Below are positions 54,914 to 64,000 of a stretch of DNA of 64,000 nt, piece after piece. Both the position numbers and the translations under genes were made by a program. Position 1 is the first letter of the stretch. The number at the start of each line of letters is the position of its first letter. Below the pieces are notes generated by a model that was not told the DNA's origin, did no database searches, and saw only the letters and a program-made list of their open reading frames with translations. The DNA is from Pedobacter agri PB92. GTDB taxonomy: Bacteria > Bacteroidota > Bacteroidia > Sphingobacteriales > Sphingobacteriaceae. The stretch lies in contig NZ_AJLG01000001.1 in NCBI RefSeq assembly GCF_000258495.1, positions 1 to 64,000 on the forward strand. Direction: 5' to 3'.

Positions 54914-55904
54914 CAGTAAAATGTTTTAAAAGGTCGGTGTCGAGATGATAGAAAACGAGATTTCGTTCTTCCGGTTTTAAATATCGGGATAAAAAACTGG
55001 ATGTTGCAAGTAAATCTTCCGTAGTAATTTCTTCCCACCGAATTACATCGCCACGTTTTAATCCTGCAGCAGGATAATCCATTAACAGATCATACAAAAT
55101 GGAGTTTTCTCTCTGCTTGAATAATTTTTTATCTTGAATTTGTCCTTTGTTGATCCGTTTAGAAATTCCAGCATATTTCTTATTCCTAAATACTACCGCC
55201 CACTCAAATGTTGGTAATGCAACATCAAGTTTCAAGGGGTAATTTTCCAAATAATCTTTTAAATAAAGATCCATTTCGTGTTGATCGAGAATAGAATTTT
55301 GATTTCCATATTTCCGTAGGTTTCCCATGTTATAACACATCAGCATTGCTTTTTCAACCGGAGGAATTCCGCTTGTGGCAATGTTTTTTACCTGATGCAA
55401 ACGCAATGTAACGGAGATGGTTTTGTTTTTTAGAAGAGGATGTTTTTTCAAATGATTTAAAAATTCAAAGTATCGATCTCTGCTTGTTTTAGTCCAGTCA
55501 CAGTCGATTTGAAGTTCGCTATAACTTGATTTTCCGGATTGTTTCACTTTAGCTTCCACAAAAACCGCGATGTGATCGGCAAGCAACTTTATTCTGTTTG
55601 AATCTATCTCATTAAAAATACGGTTAACCAAAAATACCACAGGAATGATATCGACTTGTGGAGGTAAAGGATCGGAAAATTTTATAGGAGAAACAGGAAC
55701 GTCTTGTTGAAAATCTGGATTAAAATCTACATCCATAATGCGGACATAAAGCGACTTCGATTTGAATTTGCTGAGTGCTGCGGTTTCTGCTTTATGGTTA
55801 TGGTAATCTGTTTTCCAGAAATAAAAAGTTGGATGAACAACAGATTTTTGCTTACAGCCGAATAAGAAAAACACGAAAATCACTAAAATACTTATCTTGC
55901 GCAT
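54879..55904 (-). CDS. Uncharacterised lipoprotein, TIM-barrel-like
   Basis: The 341-aa product has a lipoprotein signal (ILVIFVFFLFGC, lipobox Cys17). The body has alternating strands and helices: LYVRIMDVDFN, HIAVFVEAKV, YSELQIDCDWTKTSRDRYFEFLNHLKK, TISVTLRLHQ, KAMLMCYNMGN and LKLDVALPTFEWAVVF. This suggests a TIM barrel related to the DUF3142 or GHL hydrolase groups; this assignment is a guess. ATG 55904 is used because an in-frame TTG at 55922 lies in a TATTTTTG promoter box (55920-55927). It overlaps the 815-aa gene and is divergent from dtd. Confidence 0.7.
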   Translation of the reverse strand: MRKISILVIFVFFLFGCKQKSVVHPTFYFWKTDYHNHKAETAALSKFKSKSLYVRIMDVDFNPDFQQDVPVSPIKFSDPLPPQVDIIPVVFLVNRIFNEIDSNRIKLLADHIAVFVEAKVKQSGKSSYSELQIDCDWTKTSRDRYFEFLNHLKKHPLLKNKTISVTLRLHQVKNIATSGIPPVEKAMLMCYNMGNLRKYGNQNSILDQHEMDLYLKDYLENYPLKLDVALPTFEWAVVFRNKKYAGISKRINKGQIQDKKLFKQRENSILYDLLMDYPAAGLKRGDVIRWEEITTEDLLATSSFLSRYLKPEERNLVFYHLDTDLLKHFTDEDFRKVIANF

Positions 55905-55934
55905 ATCAAATTTATCAATCAAAAATAATATAAA

Positions 55935-56387
55935 ATGCGAGCGGTTTTACAAAGAGTTACACAAGCAAGTTGCACCGTTAATGGAAACATTACCGGCCAA
56001 ATTGAAGCTGGGTTTTTAGTTTTGTTAGGTATCGAAGATGCCGATAACATTGAAGACCTGGATTGGCTTGCTCAAAAAATTGTAAATATGCGTGTTTTTA
56101 GTGATGAAAATGATTTAATGAATAAAGCATTAGCAGATGTTGATGGCGATATTTTATTGATTAGTCAATTTACGTTGTTTGCATCTACAAAAAAGGGAAA
56201 TAGACCAGGTTTTACCAGAGCGGCAAGGCCTGACGTAGCCATTCCACTTTATGAAAAAATGATAGAAAAGTTAGCTTCATTAACAGGTAAGAAAATTCAA
56301 ACCGGGATTTTTGGCGCTGATATGAAAATTGCCCTGGTAAATGATGGGCCAACAACCATTTTGATTGATACAAAAAATAAGGAATAG
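55935..56387 (+). CDS. dtd: D-aminoacyl-tRNA deacylase
   Basis: Dtd removes D-amino acids and glycine wrongly attached to tRNA. The 150-aa protein has the family landmarks RAVLQRVTQASCTVNG at the start, WLAQKIVNMRVFSDE, the SQFTLFASTKKGNRPGFTRAA motif (catalytic-site Gln in SQFTL) and the C-terminal NDGPTTILIDT cis-Gly-Pro region. Length equals the usual 145-150. A MazG-like gene follows after 3 nt, so both form a small housecleaning unit. Confidence 0.97.
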   Translation: MRAVLQRVTQASCTVNGNITGQIEAGFLVLLGIEDADNIEDLDWLAQKIVNMRVFSDENDLMNKALADVDGDILLISQFTLFASTKKGNRPGFTRAARPDVAIPLYEKMIEKLASLTGKKIQTGIFGADMKIALVNDGPTTILIDTKNKE

Positions 56388-56390
56388 AAG

Positions 56391-56717
56391 ATGACCATTA
56401 ACGAAGCACAGGAAACCGTAGATCGGTGGATTAAAACCACTGGTATTAGATATTTTAACGAGCTAACCAACACCGCTATATTAATGGAAGAGGTTGGAGA
56501 AGTTGCCCGAATCATGGCCCGAAAATACGGCGAACAATCTTTTAAAAAAAGTGATGAGGATGTAAACCTTGCCGATGAAATGGCTGACGTAATGTTTGTG
56601 TTGATTTGCCTGGCCAATCAAACCGGGATTAACTTGACCGAGGCGCTGGAAAAAAATCTCGAAAAGAAAACTATCCGCGATGCGGACAGGCATAAGAATA
56701 ACGAGAAATTGAAATAA
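56391..56717 (+). CDS. MazG-like nucleotide pyrophosphohydrolase
   Basis: A 108-aa all-helical protein with MazG-fold motifs: ILMEEVGEVARIMARKYGEQ (E-x-x-E on helix 2) and NLADEMADVMFVLICLAN (E/D-x-x-D on helix 3), which bind magnesium for hydrolysis of (d)NTPs to monophosphates. It is single-domain, like the RS21-C6/MazG short types. It starts 3 nt after dtd and likely shares its transcript; both genes remove aberrant metabolites. Confidence 0.92.
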   Translation: MTINEAQETVDRWIKTTGIRYFNELTNTAILMEEVGEVARIMARKYGEQSFKKSDEDVNLADEMADVMFVLICLANQTGINLTEALEKNLEKKTIRDADRHKNNEKLK

Positions 56718-56722
56718 GTAAT

Positions 56723-57025
56723 TTAGTCTACATATTCCATTAACGTTCGGTATGCCACAAATCGGTTTTTAAACTTCTCGTTTAACTTTTCTTGTAAAAC
56801 CGGGGCATAAGTTTTTTGGTATTCATTGTAGTTTTCTAAGGTTTCTGCGATATATTGGGCACAATAGGTAACCCCTTCATTTGGCGAATCCACAACTTTT
56901 AACAAACGGTTAGAAACAAACATGCCAGTTGCCAATACTTCGGGAATGTGAATTTCCTGCATCCACTGCAACCATTCTTCAGCAGCAGCATCATCTAAAA
57001 TCAAAGTAACATTGTATAAAAACAT
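56723..57025 (-). CDS. DUF4286 family protein
   Basis: From ATG 57025 the product is 100 aa: MFLYNVTLILDD, EEWLQWMQEIHIPEVLATG, NEGVTYCAQYIAETLENYNEYQKTYAPVLQEKLNEKF and the final MEYVD. This is the DUF4286 ferredoxin-like fold common in Bacteroidetes; no function is known. An upstream in-frame ATG at 57070 would add 15 unrelated residues. It converges on the MazG-like gene with 5 nt between stops. Confidence 0.88.
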   Translation of the reverse strand: MFLYNVTLILDDAAAEEWLQWMQEIHIPEVLATGMFVSNRLLKVVDSPNEGVTYCAQYIAETLENYNEYQKTYAPVLQEKLNEKFKNRFVAYRTLMEYVD

Positions 57026-57112
57026 GCTGCAAAGATAATAAATGTGTCTAAGTAAAATGGAGGTTCGCAAACGGATTTCTTATATTCGGCATTTACTACT
57101 TTTAGCATACAA

Positions 57113-57667
57113 ATGATTGAAATTTTAACCTCAAGCAGTACTAAAGATCTGGAAGGGATTATTGCGCTTCAGAAACAAAATTTAAGAACTGATTTATCTT
57201 CGGAAGAAATTAAGGAACAGGGTTTTGTGACCGTTTCGCATTCGCTTGATGATTTGGAAAAGATGCACCAGCATGAGCCGAACGTGATTGCTAAAGATGG
57301 AAATCAGGTTGTGTCCTACATATTAGGAATGACGGAGCAATCGAAAAGCGATATTCCTCGATTGGTAGAAATGTATGAAAGTTTTGACCACATTGAATAC
57401 AAAGGTAAATCTGTTGCTAACTATCAATACATCGTTGTTGGACAAGTTTGCGTGGATAAGAATTATCGTGGACAAGGGCTATTTGACAGATGCTATGAGG
57501 CCTATAGAGCATATTTTAACAAAAATTATGAATTCGCAATAACAGAGATTGCCAGCATTAACTTACGTTCAATGAAAGCCCATGAACGTATCGGTTTCAA
57601 AACTATTTATAGTTATACGGATGCTTCAGATACAGAGTGGAATGTGGTAATTTGGGACTGGATATAG
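57113..57667 (+). CDS. GNAT family N-acetyltransferase
   Basis: A 184-aa protein with a GNAT core: an N-terminal strand-helix (MIEILTSSSTKDLEGIIALQKQN), the central strand YQYIVVGQVCVDKNYRGQGLFDRCYEAY (acetyl-CoA loop R-G-Q-G) and the C-terminal ITEIASINLRSMKAHERIGFKTI segment. The long helical insertion between the first helix and the strand (EEIKEQGFVTVSHSLDDLEKM) is typical of a Bacteroidetes subgroup. The substrate is unknown. The third acetyltransferase of this fold in the window. Confidence 0.9.
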   Translation: MIEILTSSSTKDLEGIIALQKQNLRTDLSSEEIKEQGFVTVSHSLDDLEKMHQHEPNVIAKDGNQVVSYILGMTEQSKSDIPRLVEMYESFDHIEYKGKSVANYQYIVVGQVCVDKNYRGQGLFDRCYEAYRAYFNKNYEFAITEIASINLRSMKAHERIGFKTIYSYTDASDTEWNVVIWDWI

Positions 57668-57675
57668 TTTATTTG

Positions 57676-59508
57676 TCAAACTCCATCACCTCTTAAATTT
57701 CTAAATCTTTTTCTTGCTTCTGCACTAAACATACTGCCAGGATAATCCGTAATCAGTTTTTGAAAATAAAGCTTTGCCTGAACGATGTCATTTAATTTTT
57801 TCTCATACAAATCGCCCAGCGTAAAAAGGGCATCGTCCGTCCAGATCCCGTCTTTAAAATTTTCTGTTAACTTTTTAAGGATGTCTGCAGCACTTTGAAA
57901 ATCATTTGATTTTATTAATATTCTCGCTTTTGTCATCAATACGGCATCTGTTAATCCGTTTTCAGGAAAAACAATGGCAATGCTATCTAATTTACGAATG
58001 GCTTGTGCAGGTAAATTTCTAAAAACCAGCATTTCTGCATCGGCATACATCTTCAAAGCGTTGCTGTCGGTTGGTGTTTGAATATTGTCTGAAATCAATA
58101 AGCTTAAATTCAACGCGTCGTTTGCAATTAGTTGTGATGTAGCCGCTTTTAACACTAGGCACTGAGCACTGCTGTAATCAAAATTACCTTGATAAAATGA
58201 AAGTTTGGCGCTACGAAAACGGGCTTCGTTGCCTATTGGCTGGCCTTCAAATTGTTTGCTTACTTGCTCATAAACTAAAAATGCTTCCCAGGGTTGGTTG
58301 GTTAAAATGTAAATATCTCCTAACTCAAGCTTTAACTGTCCGATATCTTGTCCATTCAATCCGGGCATTTGTAACGCCTCTTCAAGGCCTTTCTCTGCCT
58401 GTGCCGCTTGATTTAGATAGTATGCTTGTAGGTTTGCCAACCTTTTAATGGCAAATAGCGTGTTTTTATTTTTACCATTTTCATCCAGTAAAATCTGAAA
58501 ATCTTTTGCCAACAGATCGAGTGCTGCTGTGTTGTATTTTCCAGCAGTTTGGATATTATACTTGGTATTTAACAGCTCTATTTTCGATGGAAGATAATAT
58601 TGATTCTCTTTACCCTTTGTTAACAGGTATTCGTAAGCTTTAATTGCGGTTTCATAAGCACTGTTATCTACAAAAGTATATATGGCATTAAAAAGTGTGC
58701 CTCCATCAGCTTTTGTTCTTTTATCGAAGGCAATTAGCTGGCGCAACGCCATATCGTATTGCTGCTGTTGAATATAATTCCAGGTTAGCAGCTGTATATA
58801 GATTTCGGCATCAGGATCTTTTTGTATTTTTTTAAGAATTCCAACCTGAAAGGTTTGATAATCCGCTTTGTCATCAAAAATCATTGGCAAAACAACCTGA
58901 GCTTGTGGTAGCAGCTGAGGGATAGTGGCTAATGCATCCAGGTATTCCTGCATTAGCATGGGCTTATCTTTTTTAAAGCGATAGATATTTAATAATTCAT
59001 AGGTAAATAATTCATTGTTTCCCAGAATTTTTCTCCCCTGTTTAAACGTTTGCACTGCAAAATCGTAGTTTTCAAACCGATAAAAGTTATTGGCCAGGTT
59101 TCGGATTTTAAATTCATCTTTGGGCAGTTTATTAATAATATCACTGAAAATCTTATTTCCATTTTGAACGTCTCCCTTTTCCTGGTATAGTTTTCCTAAG
59201 GCAATAGGATAAGCATCGTTTTCCGGATGCTGCCTTATTAGTTTTTTAACTGTTTTTTCAGCAACATCATAACGTTTTAATTTGAGCAATGAATTAAAAT
59301 AAATATCGAAATATCCTTCGTTATTGGCGCCAGAAAACATCTTCTCCAGCAAAACAACGGCTTTTTCATATTCCCCGTCACGGTAGTACTGAAAAATCAA
59401 TGGCGTATCATCTGCAGCGATTGAGGAGTTGGAACGTAAAACCTGTGCCTGTACGCTTAAAGTAAATGCAAAAAAGACTAGGATGATCAATCTATTCATT
59501 ATCCTCAT
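57676..59508 (-). CDS. Exported tetratricopeptide repeat protein, 610 aa
   Basis: The protein has a signal peptide (RLIILVFFAFTLSVQAQ) and then helical repeats over nearly its whole length, among them EYEKAVVLLEKMF, RYDVAEKTVKKLIRQHPENDAYPIALGKLYQEKGD, NYDFAVQTFKQGRKIL, NQPWEAFLVYEQVSKQF and VQAKLYFQKLITDYPGSMFSAEARKRFR. The last repeats resemble the TolA/Pal-linked YbgF group and the outer-membrane BamD type. It is likely a periplasmic scaffold; the partners are unknown. Starts at 59508 or 59499 (second Met) cannot be separated. It is divergent from the S9-like gene. Confidence 0.88.
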   Translation of the reverse strand: MRIMNRLIILVFFAFTLSVQAQVLRSNSSIAADDTPLIFQYYRDGEYEKAVVLLEKMFSGANNEGYFDIYFNSLLKLKRYDVAEKTVKKLIRQHPENDAYPIALGKLYQEKGDVQNGNKIFSDIINKLPKDEFKIRNLANNFYRFENYDFAVQTFKQGRKILGNNELFTYELLNIYRFKKDKPMLMQEYLDALATIPQLLPQAQVVLPMIFDDKADYQTFQVGILKKIQKDPDAEIYIQLLTWNYIQQQQYDMALRQLIAFDKRTKADGGTLFNAIYTFVDNSAYETAIKAYEYLLTKGKENQYYLPSKIELLNTKYNIQTAGKYNTAALDLLAKDFQILLDENGKNKNTLFAIKRLANLQAYYLNQAAQAEKGLEEALQMPGLNGQDIGQLKLELGDIYILTNQPWEAFLVYEQVSKQFEGQPIGNEARFRSAKLSFYQGNFDYSSAQCLVLKAATSQLIANDALNLSLLISDNIQTPTDSNALKMYADAEMLVFRNLPAQAIRKLDSIAIVFPENGLTDAVLMTKARILIKSNDFQSAADILKKLTENFKDGIWTDDALFTLGDLYEKKLNDIVQAKLYFQKLITDYPGSMFSAEARKRFRNLRGDGV

Positions 59509-59765
59509 TATAAGCTTTAAATGTAACTAAAAAGGATGAAAGCGAAAACTTTGAACAACTAACGTTGCCTAAATGGATTTAGTTTAGAGCAGAGTGGTGC
59601 CATTTTAATTCCAATAATAATGTTACCTGCATTTTATTTTGTCTCCATTTTATAAATACTAAATTGAGCCGCAAGCTGATTTCAATCAGTAAGTAACATT
59701 GTTGGTGTAATGCGTGGTTAACTAACCGGGATATTTATTTTTGTCATCCCGTGAGAAAATTGTTT

Positions 59766-61651
59766 ATGTTGAGAAGAATTATTTTATTCGTATTAGTGGC
59801 TTCAATTTGGGGGTGTAAAAGTTCCCGGAATGAGCAAACTATACCTGTAGATGATTTTTTTAAAACCTTTGATAAGGCTTACTATCACATTTCTCCAGAT
59901 GGTAAAAGTTTATCGTACCTGAAATTGCAAGACCGGAAACTAGATCTCTTTGTAGAGGATCTGGCCACCGGAAACAGTGTGCAGCTTACGCACTTAACCG
60001 AAAAACAATAAGTTTTCATTTCTGGACCAGCAATAACGAACTGATTTATTATACAGAAGATGAATCCAAGGACCGCCGGTCAGACATTTTCGTTATCAAT
60101 AAAGATGGCGGTAAACAAGTGCAGCTAAGTGCGAACGAGAAGACGCGGTTGCGGGTAATTGAAGATCAGCTGATAGATGATAAATACATCGTAGTTGCTT
60201 CAAATAAAAGAGATTCTACGGTTTTTGACGTATACCGCCTGAATGTACGTAACGGACAAATGGATATTGCTGCAAAAAATCCAGGTAATATCACAGAGTG
60301 GATGACTGATCACAAAGGCGTATTGAAAATTGCTGTAGCCAGTGATGGCGTGAATGAAACCCTTTTATACCGCGAAAATGAGACGCAAACTTTTAAGCCG
60401 GTTTTAACCAATAACTTTGAAACTACTTTTCAGCCAATTGCCTTCTCAGAAGAAGAACCGAACGTACTTTATGCCATTTCAAACGTCAATCGTGATAAAA
60501 ATGCTTTGGTAGCTTTGGATTTAAAGAATGGGAAAGAAAAAAAGGTATTGTTCGCAAATGATACACTAAATGTTGTTGATGCAAGGTATTCGCGTACGCA
60601 AAAAAAGATGTTGTTCGTAACCTGCGAAACCTGGAAGAAGAAAAAATATTATCTCGATGATCAATCTAGAAACACTTACAGTAAGATCGATCAGCTTTTG
60701 CCAGGCTCTGAGTGGCGCATCATGGAGAAGGATAAAATGGAAAATGTTTTTGTTATTAGAACATTTACAGATAAAAACCCAGGTTCATATTATCTGTACA
60801 CCGCCAGCCAAAATAAACTCAGAAAACTAACGGATATTAATTCTGCTATCAATGAAGAAATGATGAGCGATATGAAGCCCATTAGTTTCAGAAGTAGCGA
60901 TAGTTTACATATCAATGGCTATCTCACCTTACCACGAAATAAAAAAGCAACTAACTTACCGGTTGTGGTTTTACCTCATAATGGCCCCGGTGGGAGAAAC
61001 AGTTGGGGATACAATGCTGAAGTGCAATTTCTGGCAAGCCGTGGTTATGCTGTTTTGCAGGTTAACTACAGAGGATCAACAGGCTATGGCAAATCTTTTT
61101 ATGCAGCCGGTTTTAAGGAGTGGAGTGATAAGATACAGGAAGATGTAAATGATGGCGTACGTTGGTTAATAAATAAGCAAATCGCGAATCCGAAAAAAGT
61201 AGCCATTTACGGAAATGGTTTTGGTGGTTATATTGCACTAAATTGTTTGTATAAAAATCCTGATCTTTATAGTTGTGGCGGATCAAATTCAGGCGTAATC
61301 AATTTGTTCAGTTACCTGAAAACGATTCCTCCGTTCTTGAAGTCGAACCTGCAGATGTACTATGAAATTTTAGGAAACCCTGTTACAGATACTGATTATA
61401 TGCGTTTCGCTTCGCCTGTTTTTCATGCTGATCGTTTCAAGTCGCCCTTATTTATTGCACAAAACCCAAAAGATCCGAGGGTTAACGTAGCAGAAGGAGT
61501 TCAGTTTATTAAAGAATTGAAAAAGCGAAATGTACCTGTTACGTATATCGAAAAAGAGGAAGGACCCAATCCGGTATTACGCCAGCAAGGTAGAACGGCT
61601 TTGTACAAAGCTTTGGAAGAATTTTTAAAAACAAACTTGAGTAAGAAATAG
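59766..61651 (+). CDS. S9-peptidase-like lipoprotein lacking catalytic Ser and His, frameshifted
   Basis: A lipoprotein signal (FVLVASIWGC) starts a two-part gene. The first frame ends at 60011 (TEKQ stop) after an A5 run; with six A's the frame continues TEKTISFHFWTSNNELIYYTED into the long frame ending at 61651. The rejoined protein (~628 aa) has an N-terminal beta-propeller and a prolyl-oligopeptidase alpha/beta domain (VNYRGSTGYGKSF, EDVNDGVRWLI). The nucleophile elbow reads YGNGFGGYIA where S9 enzymes have GxSxGG, so the Ser is Gly (codon 61217-61219). The His loop reads EKEEGPNPV where GEGHG-type is expected; the Asp region (KDPRV) is kept. It is probably a non-catalytic binding protein. 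The histidine kinase follows after 3 nt. Confidence 0.85.
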
Positions 61652-61654
61652 GTT

Positions 61655-63322
61655 ATGGCCCTGGATAAGAAAAGTGGTTACCGGAAAAATTCCTCGCTTG
61701 GCGTTACCTTCATTATACTCATCTCCATTCTTTTCATCCTCTCTTTATTTTTAGCGTTTAACTACAGTAAAAAATCTATTGAGAATGAGTTTGTATCTGA
61801 AAAGGTAAATGTTTTAGAGCAAAGCATCAAAGCCTATAACGATTTCTTTCAGAATAAAATGCCCGAAATATCTTACTACAACGGGTTTTTAGATTCGGCA
61901 ACTGCTGCAAAGTTTGTTGATACGGTAACCATTAAATATCCATTTATTGCAAAGGTTACTTTTTACGATACCGAAGTGAAAAATATTCCGGTGAAGGATG
62001 GAATGAACGTTGGAAGTTTGTCCATTGGTCCTAAATCGATATTTCAGTTTGGTAAAACCGTTTCACCCGATTCGGTTAAGCTGTTTTCAGAGTACGATAC
62101 GCGTTCATTTAAAGTTGGCGATGATTTTAATGCCATGGCCTACAAGCTGGTTACTTTTGTAGATCAGTTAGATACCGCTGCAGTTCCCACTCAGGAAGAA
62201 TTGTTCACCAACTTTTCAGTAGTTAAATCAAATAAGATTACCTATCTCAATATTCCGAGACGGGAAGATTTGAAGATTTATAAGGATATGATGCGCCGTA
62301 AGCTCGATCCTTTGCCGGTTTATCAGCAAGACATGCTGGTTTTTCAGCTTGATCCGAACAAAATTAAAGTAACCAATACGAGACCTTTATTGTATCAAAA
62401 GATAGAGGTAGAACCTTTAACTTATGATCCGATTGATACTTCGGACGAGAACATGACCACCGAAATAGCACTTCCGGGTGCATTTTCCGATTTTAAACTT
62501 TATTTCACTTCATCTAAATCATACATCAAAAAAGAAATATTCATTTATTTCATGCCAATTGCGTTGGTCCTGTTGCTGGTTTACGGTGTGTTGCTATTGG
62601 TTGCTTTTTTGATTTACCGCAATTTGAACATCAATAGCAAAATGTTTAAGCTCCAGTACGATTTTGTGAATAACCTTACCCATGAGTTTAAAACACCCGT
62701 GAGTGTGATTAAGATTGCAGGAAACAACATTAAAAGTGCCACAGCGTTAAGCCAGAAAGAACAGCAGCTTTATGGTAAGATTCTGGATGAGGAGGCCGAC
62801 AAACTGAATGGTTTGATGAATAAGCTGCTAGCCTTTACACAGATTGAGAACAAGGCAATTAAGTTAAATCAGGAGCAGGTTAATATTGAGGATTTTATTG
62901 AAAGTACAATTGAATCGCACACCTTGAAACATCCTGATTTCAAAATCACCTACGAGGTACTTGGCTTTAAAAGTTTTATCACCGATCCGGTATTGTTAGG
63001 CAGTTTGTTTGATAACCTGGCTGAAAACGCTTATAAATATTCAAAACCTGCAAACAAAAAGCTGCATATCAGTGCTAAATTAATTAAAGGTGTTTTGGTC
63101 TTTCGTTTTACTGATAAGGGAATTGGCATTCCATCTTCAGAATTAAACAATATCTTTAAAAAGTTTTTTAGAATACAGAATGAATACAACCAGATGGGAA
63201 GTGTGGGCTTGGGTTTGGCTTTCTGCAAAGAACTGGTTAACTTTATGCAGGGAGAAATCTCTGTAAAAAGTAAAGTGGGCAATGGTACAGAATTTAAAAT
63301 TGTGCTGCCTTATAACAAGTAA
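61655..63322 (+). CDS. Membrane sensor histidine kinase
   Basis: A 555-aa HisKA-type kinase. Two spans (residues ~15-37 and ~296-321) enclose a periplasmic sensor region of about 255 residues that matches no domain I know. There is no HAMP domain. Phosphoacceptor His343 lies in NNLTHEFKTP; the ATPase part has LFDNLAENAYKYS (N box), DKGIGIP (G1) and GLGLAFCKEL (G2). This resembles RprX-type kinases of Bacteroides in layout. It starts 3 nt after the S9-like lipoprotein gene and is followed after 102 nt by a response regulator, so the three form a signalling unit. Confidence 0.94.
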   Translation: MALDKKSGYRKNSSLGVTFIILISILFILSLFLAFNYSKKSIENEFVSEKVNVLEQSIKAYNDFFQNKMPEISYYNGFLDSATAAKFVDTVTIKYPFIAKVTFYDTEVKNIPVKDGMNVGSLSIGPKSIFQFGKTVSPDSVKLFSEYDTRSFKVGDDFNAMAYKLVTFVDQLDTAAVPTQEELFTNFSVVKSNKITYLNIPRREDLKIYKDMMRRKLDPLPVYQQDMLVFQLDPNKIKVTNTRPLLYQKIEVEPLTYDPIDTSDENMTTEIALPGAFSDFKLYFTSSKSYIKKEIFIYFMPIALVLLLVYGVLLLVAFLIYRNLNINSKMFKLQYDFVNNLTHEFKTPVSVIKIAGNNIKSATALSQKEQQLYGKILDEEADKLNGLMNKLLAFTQIENKAIKLNQEQVNIEDFIESTIESHTLKHPDFKITYEVLGFKSFITDPVLLGSLFDNLAENAYKYSKPANKKLHISAKLIKGVLVFRFTDKGIGIPSSELNNIFKKFFRIQNEYNQMGSVGLGLAFCKELVNFMQGEISVKSKVGNGTEFKIVLPYNK

Positions 63323-63424
63323 AATTGAAATAATTTAAAATGTCGTAAAGTTTAAGTGTGATAATATTACCTGGCAACTTGAAATATTAAACCTTAAAAC
63401 GATTCAAAATATAACAACACACAA

Positions 63425-64000
63425 ATGTCTAAAGAAGTAAAAATATTAATTGTTGAGGATGATGAAAATCTTCGCTTTTTAGTGGCCCATCGATTGAAGA
63501 CTGAAGGCTATAATGTATTGGAGGCCAACGATGGTGAATCAGGCGAGCGAATGATTATTGCCGACCAGCCGGATATTGTATTGCTGGACTGGATGATGCC
63601 AGGCAAGCAGGGCGCAGAAGTTTGCGAAAATGTGCGTAAGCAGGGTTTTGAAAATCTGATTATCATGATGACCGCGAAAGCGCAGGATGTAGATAAAATT
63701 GATGCGTATAATTTCGGTGCATCAGATTATATCACAAAACCATTTAATATGGATGTTTTGGTGGCGATGCTTGAAAGTAAGGTGAAGTTTATTGTAAATA
63801 AAGATACTGCTGAAATTCACCGTTTTGGTAACATGGAACACCACCCGAATATTCATACTTTGTTTAGAGATGGGAAGAAAATTGAGTTGACGATCTTAGA
63901 GAACCGTATTTTACTCTATTTCTTACGTAATCCAGGTAAAGTGATCAACCGTGATGAATTAATGTTGGTGGTTTGGGGTTATAACTCTGATGTGAACACC
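63425..64000 (+). CDS. OmpR/PhoB-type response regulator, cut by the window end
   Basis: The frame is open from ATG 63425 to the window end, giving 192 residues without a stop. The receiver domain has the acidic pair Asp12-Asp13 (IVEDDE), phosphoacceptor Asp55 (LLDWMMP), MMTAKAQ (Thr) and YITKPF (Lys). A winged-helix output domain begins after about residue 130 (FGNMEHHPNIHTLFRDGKKIELTILENRIL, then NPGKVINRDELMLVVWG). It is the evident partner of the kinase at 61655-63322 and is DNA-binding; the target genes are unknown. Confidence 0.95.
   Translation, partial: MSKEVKILIVEDDENLRFLVAHRLKTEGYNVLEANDGESGERMIIADQPDIVLLDWMMPGKQGAEVCENVRKQGFENLIIMMTAKAQDVDKIDAYNFGASDYITKPFNMDVLVAMLESKVKFIVNKDTAEIHRFGNMEHHPNIHTLFRDGKKIELTILENRILLYFLRNPGKVINRDELMLVVWGYNSDVNT

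Overview
The window looks like a chromosomal segment from a member of the Sphingobacteriaceae (Bacteroidota), most likely Pedobacter or a close relative. The evidence is low GC, promoters of the TTTG / TANNTTTG type, a gldKLMN type IX secretion cluster beside hemD and DUF4271, a fused aspartokinase-homoserine dehydrogenase, many DUFs typical of the phylum, and a dense set of short palindromic intergenic repeats. I found no tRNA, rRNA, transposase, integrase, prophage or CRISPR array.

Layout. 1-7.5 kb: era, a TlpA-like thioredoxin, der, two acetyltransferases, a C-terminal processing protease and murQ. 7.5-14 kb: a BI-1 family protein, then a SAM riboswitch followed by metH, an orphan four-helix-bundle gene and metF. 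14-16.4 kb: small secreted proteins and a GH10-like hydrolase. 16.5-21.7 kb: the threonine operon thrA-thrB-thrC on the minus strand, headed by a Thr/Ile-rich leader peptide and an intrinsic terminator (attenuator). 22-32 kb: rsgA, a DUF2027-Smr protein, a sugar kinase, a SUFU / TPR-CbrC / small membrane protein operon, a DUF5690 transporter-like protein, a phosphoesterase and an acetyltransferase. 32.4-35.2 kb: two paralogous JmjC-like cupins flanking a DUF3050 protein. 35.4-39.3 kb: SDR, hemW, DUF4271, hemD. 39.5-44.2 kb: gldK-L-M-N. 44.2-52 kb: SprT-like protein, an orphan GxxExxY gene, a Pif1-like helicase, prfC, a thioredoxin-like protein, clpS and a KAS III. 52-59.5 kb: an uncharacterised two-gene unit, dtd, a MazG-like gene, DUF4286, an acetyltransferase and a TPR protein. 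59.7-64 kb: an S9-peptidase-like lipoprotein lacking its catalytic Ser and His, then a histidine kinase and a response regulator cut off by the window end.

Seven single-base frameshifts interrupt six genes (der, a GNAT gene, gldM twice, the helicase, an 815-aa unknown protein, the S9 homologue). Each can be repaired by one base in a homopolymer. Because der and gldM are core genes, uncorrected sequencing error is the simplest explanation.

The most interesting items are: the thr attenuator; two orphan genes (four-helix bundle and GxxExxY) that each sit in a ~480-bp unit bracketed by inverted copies of a repeat; repeat-derived sequence inside metH and at the start of thrB; the cupin-DUF3050-cupin oxygenase-like trio, where DUF3050 shows an HxxxDxxH motif; and the pseudo-peptidase beside a two-component system.
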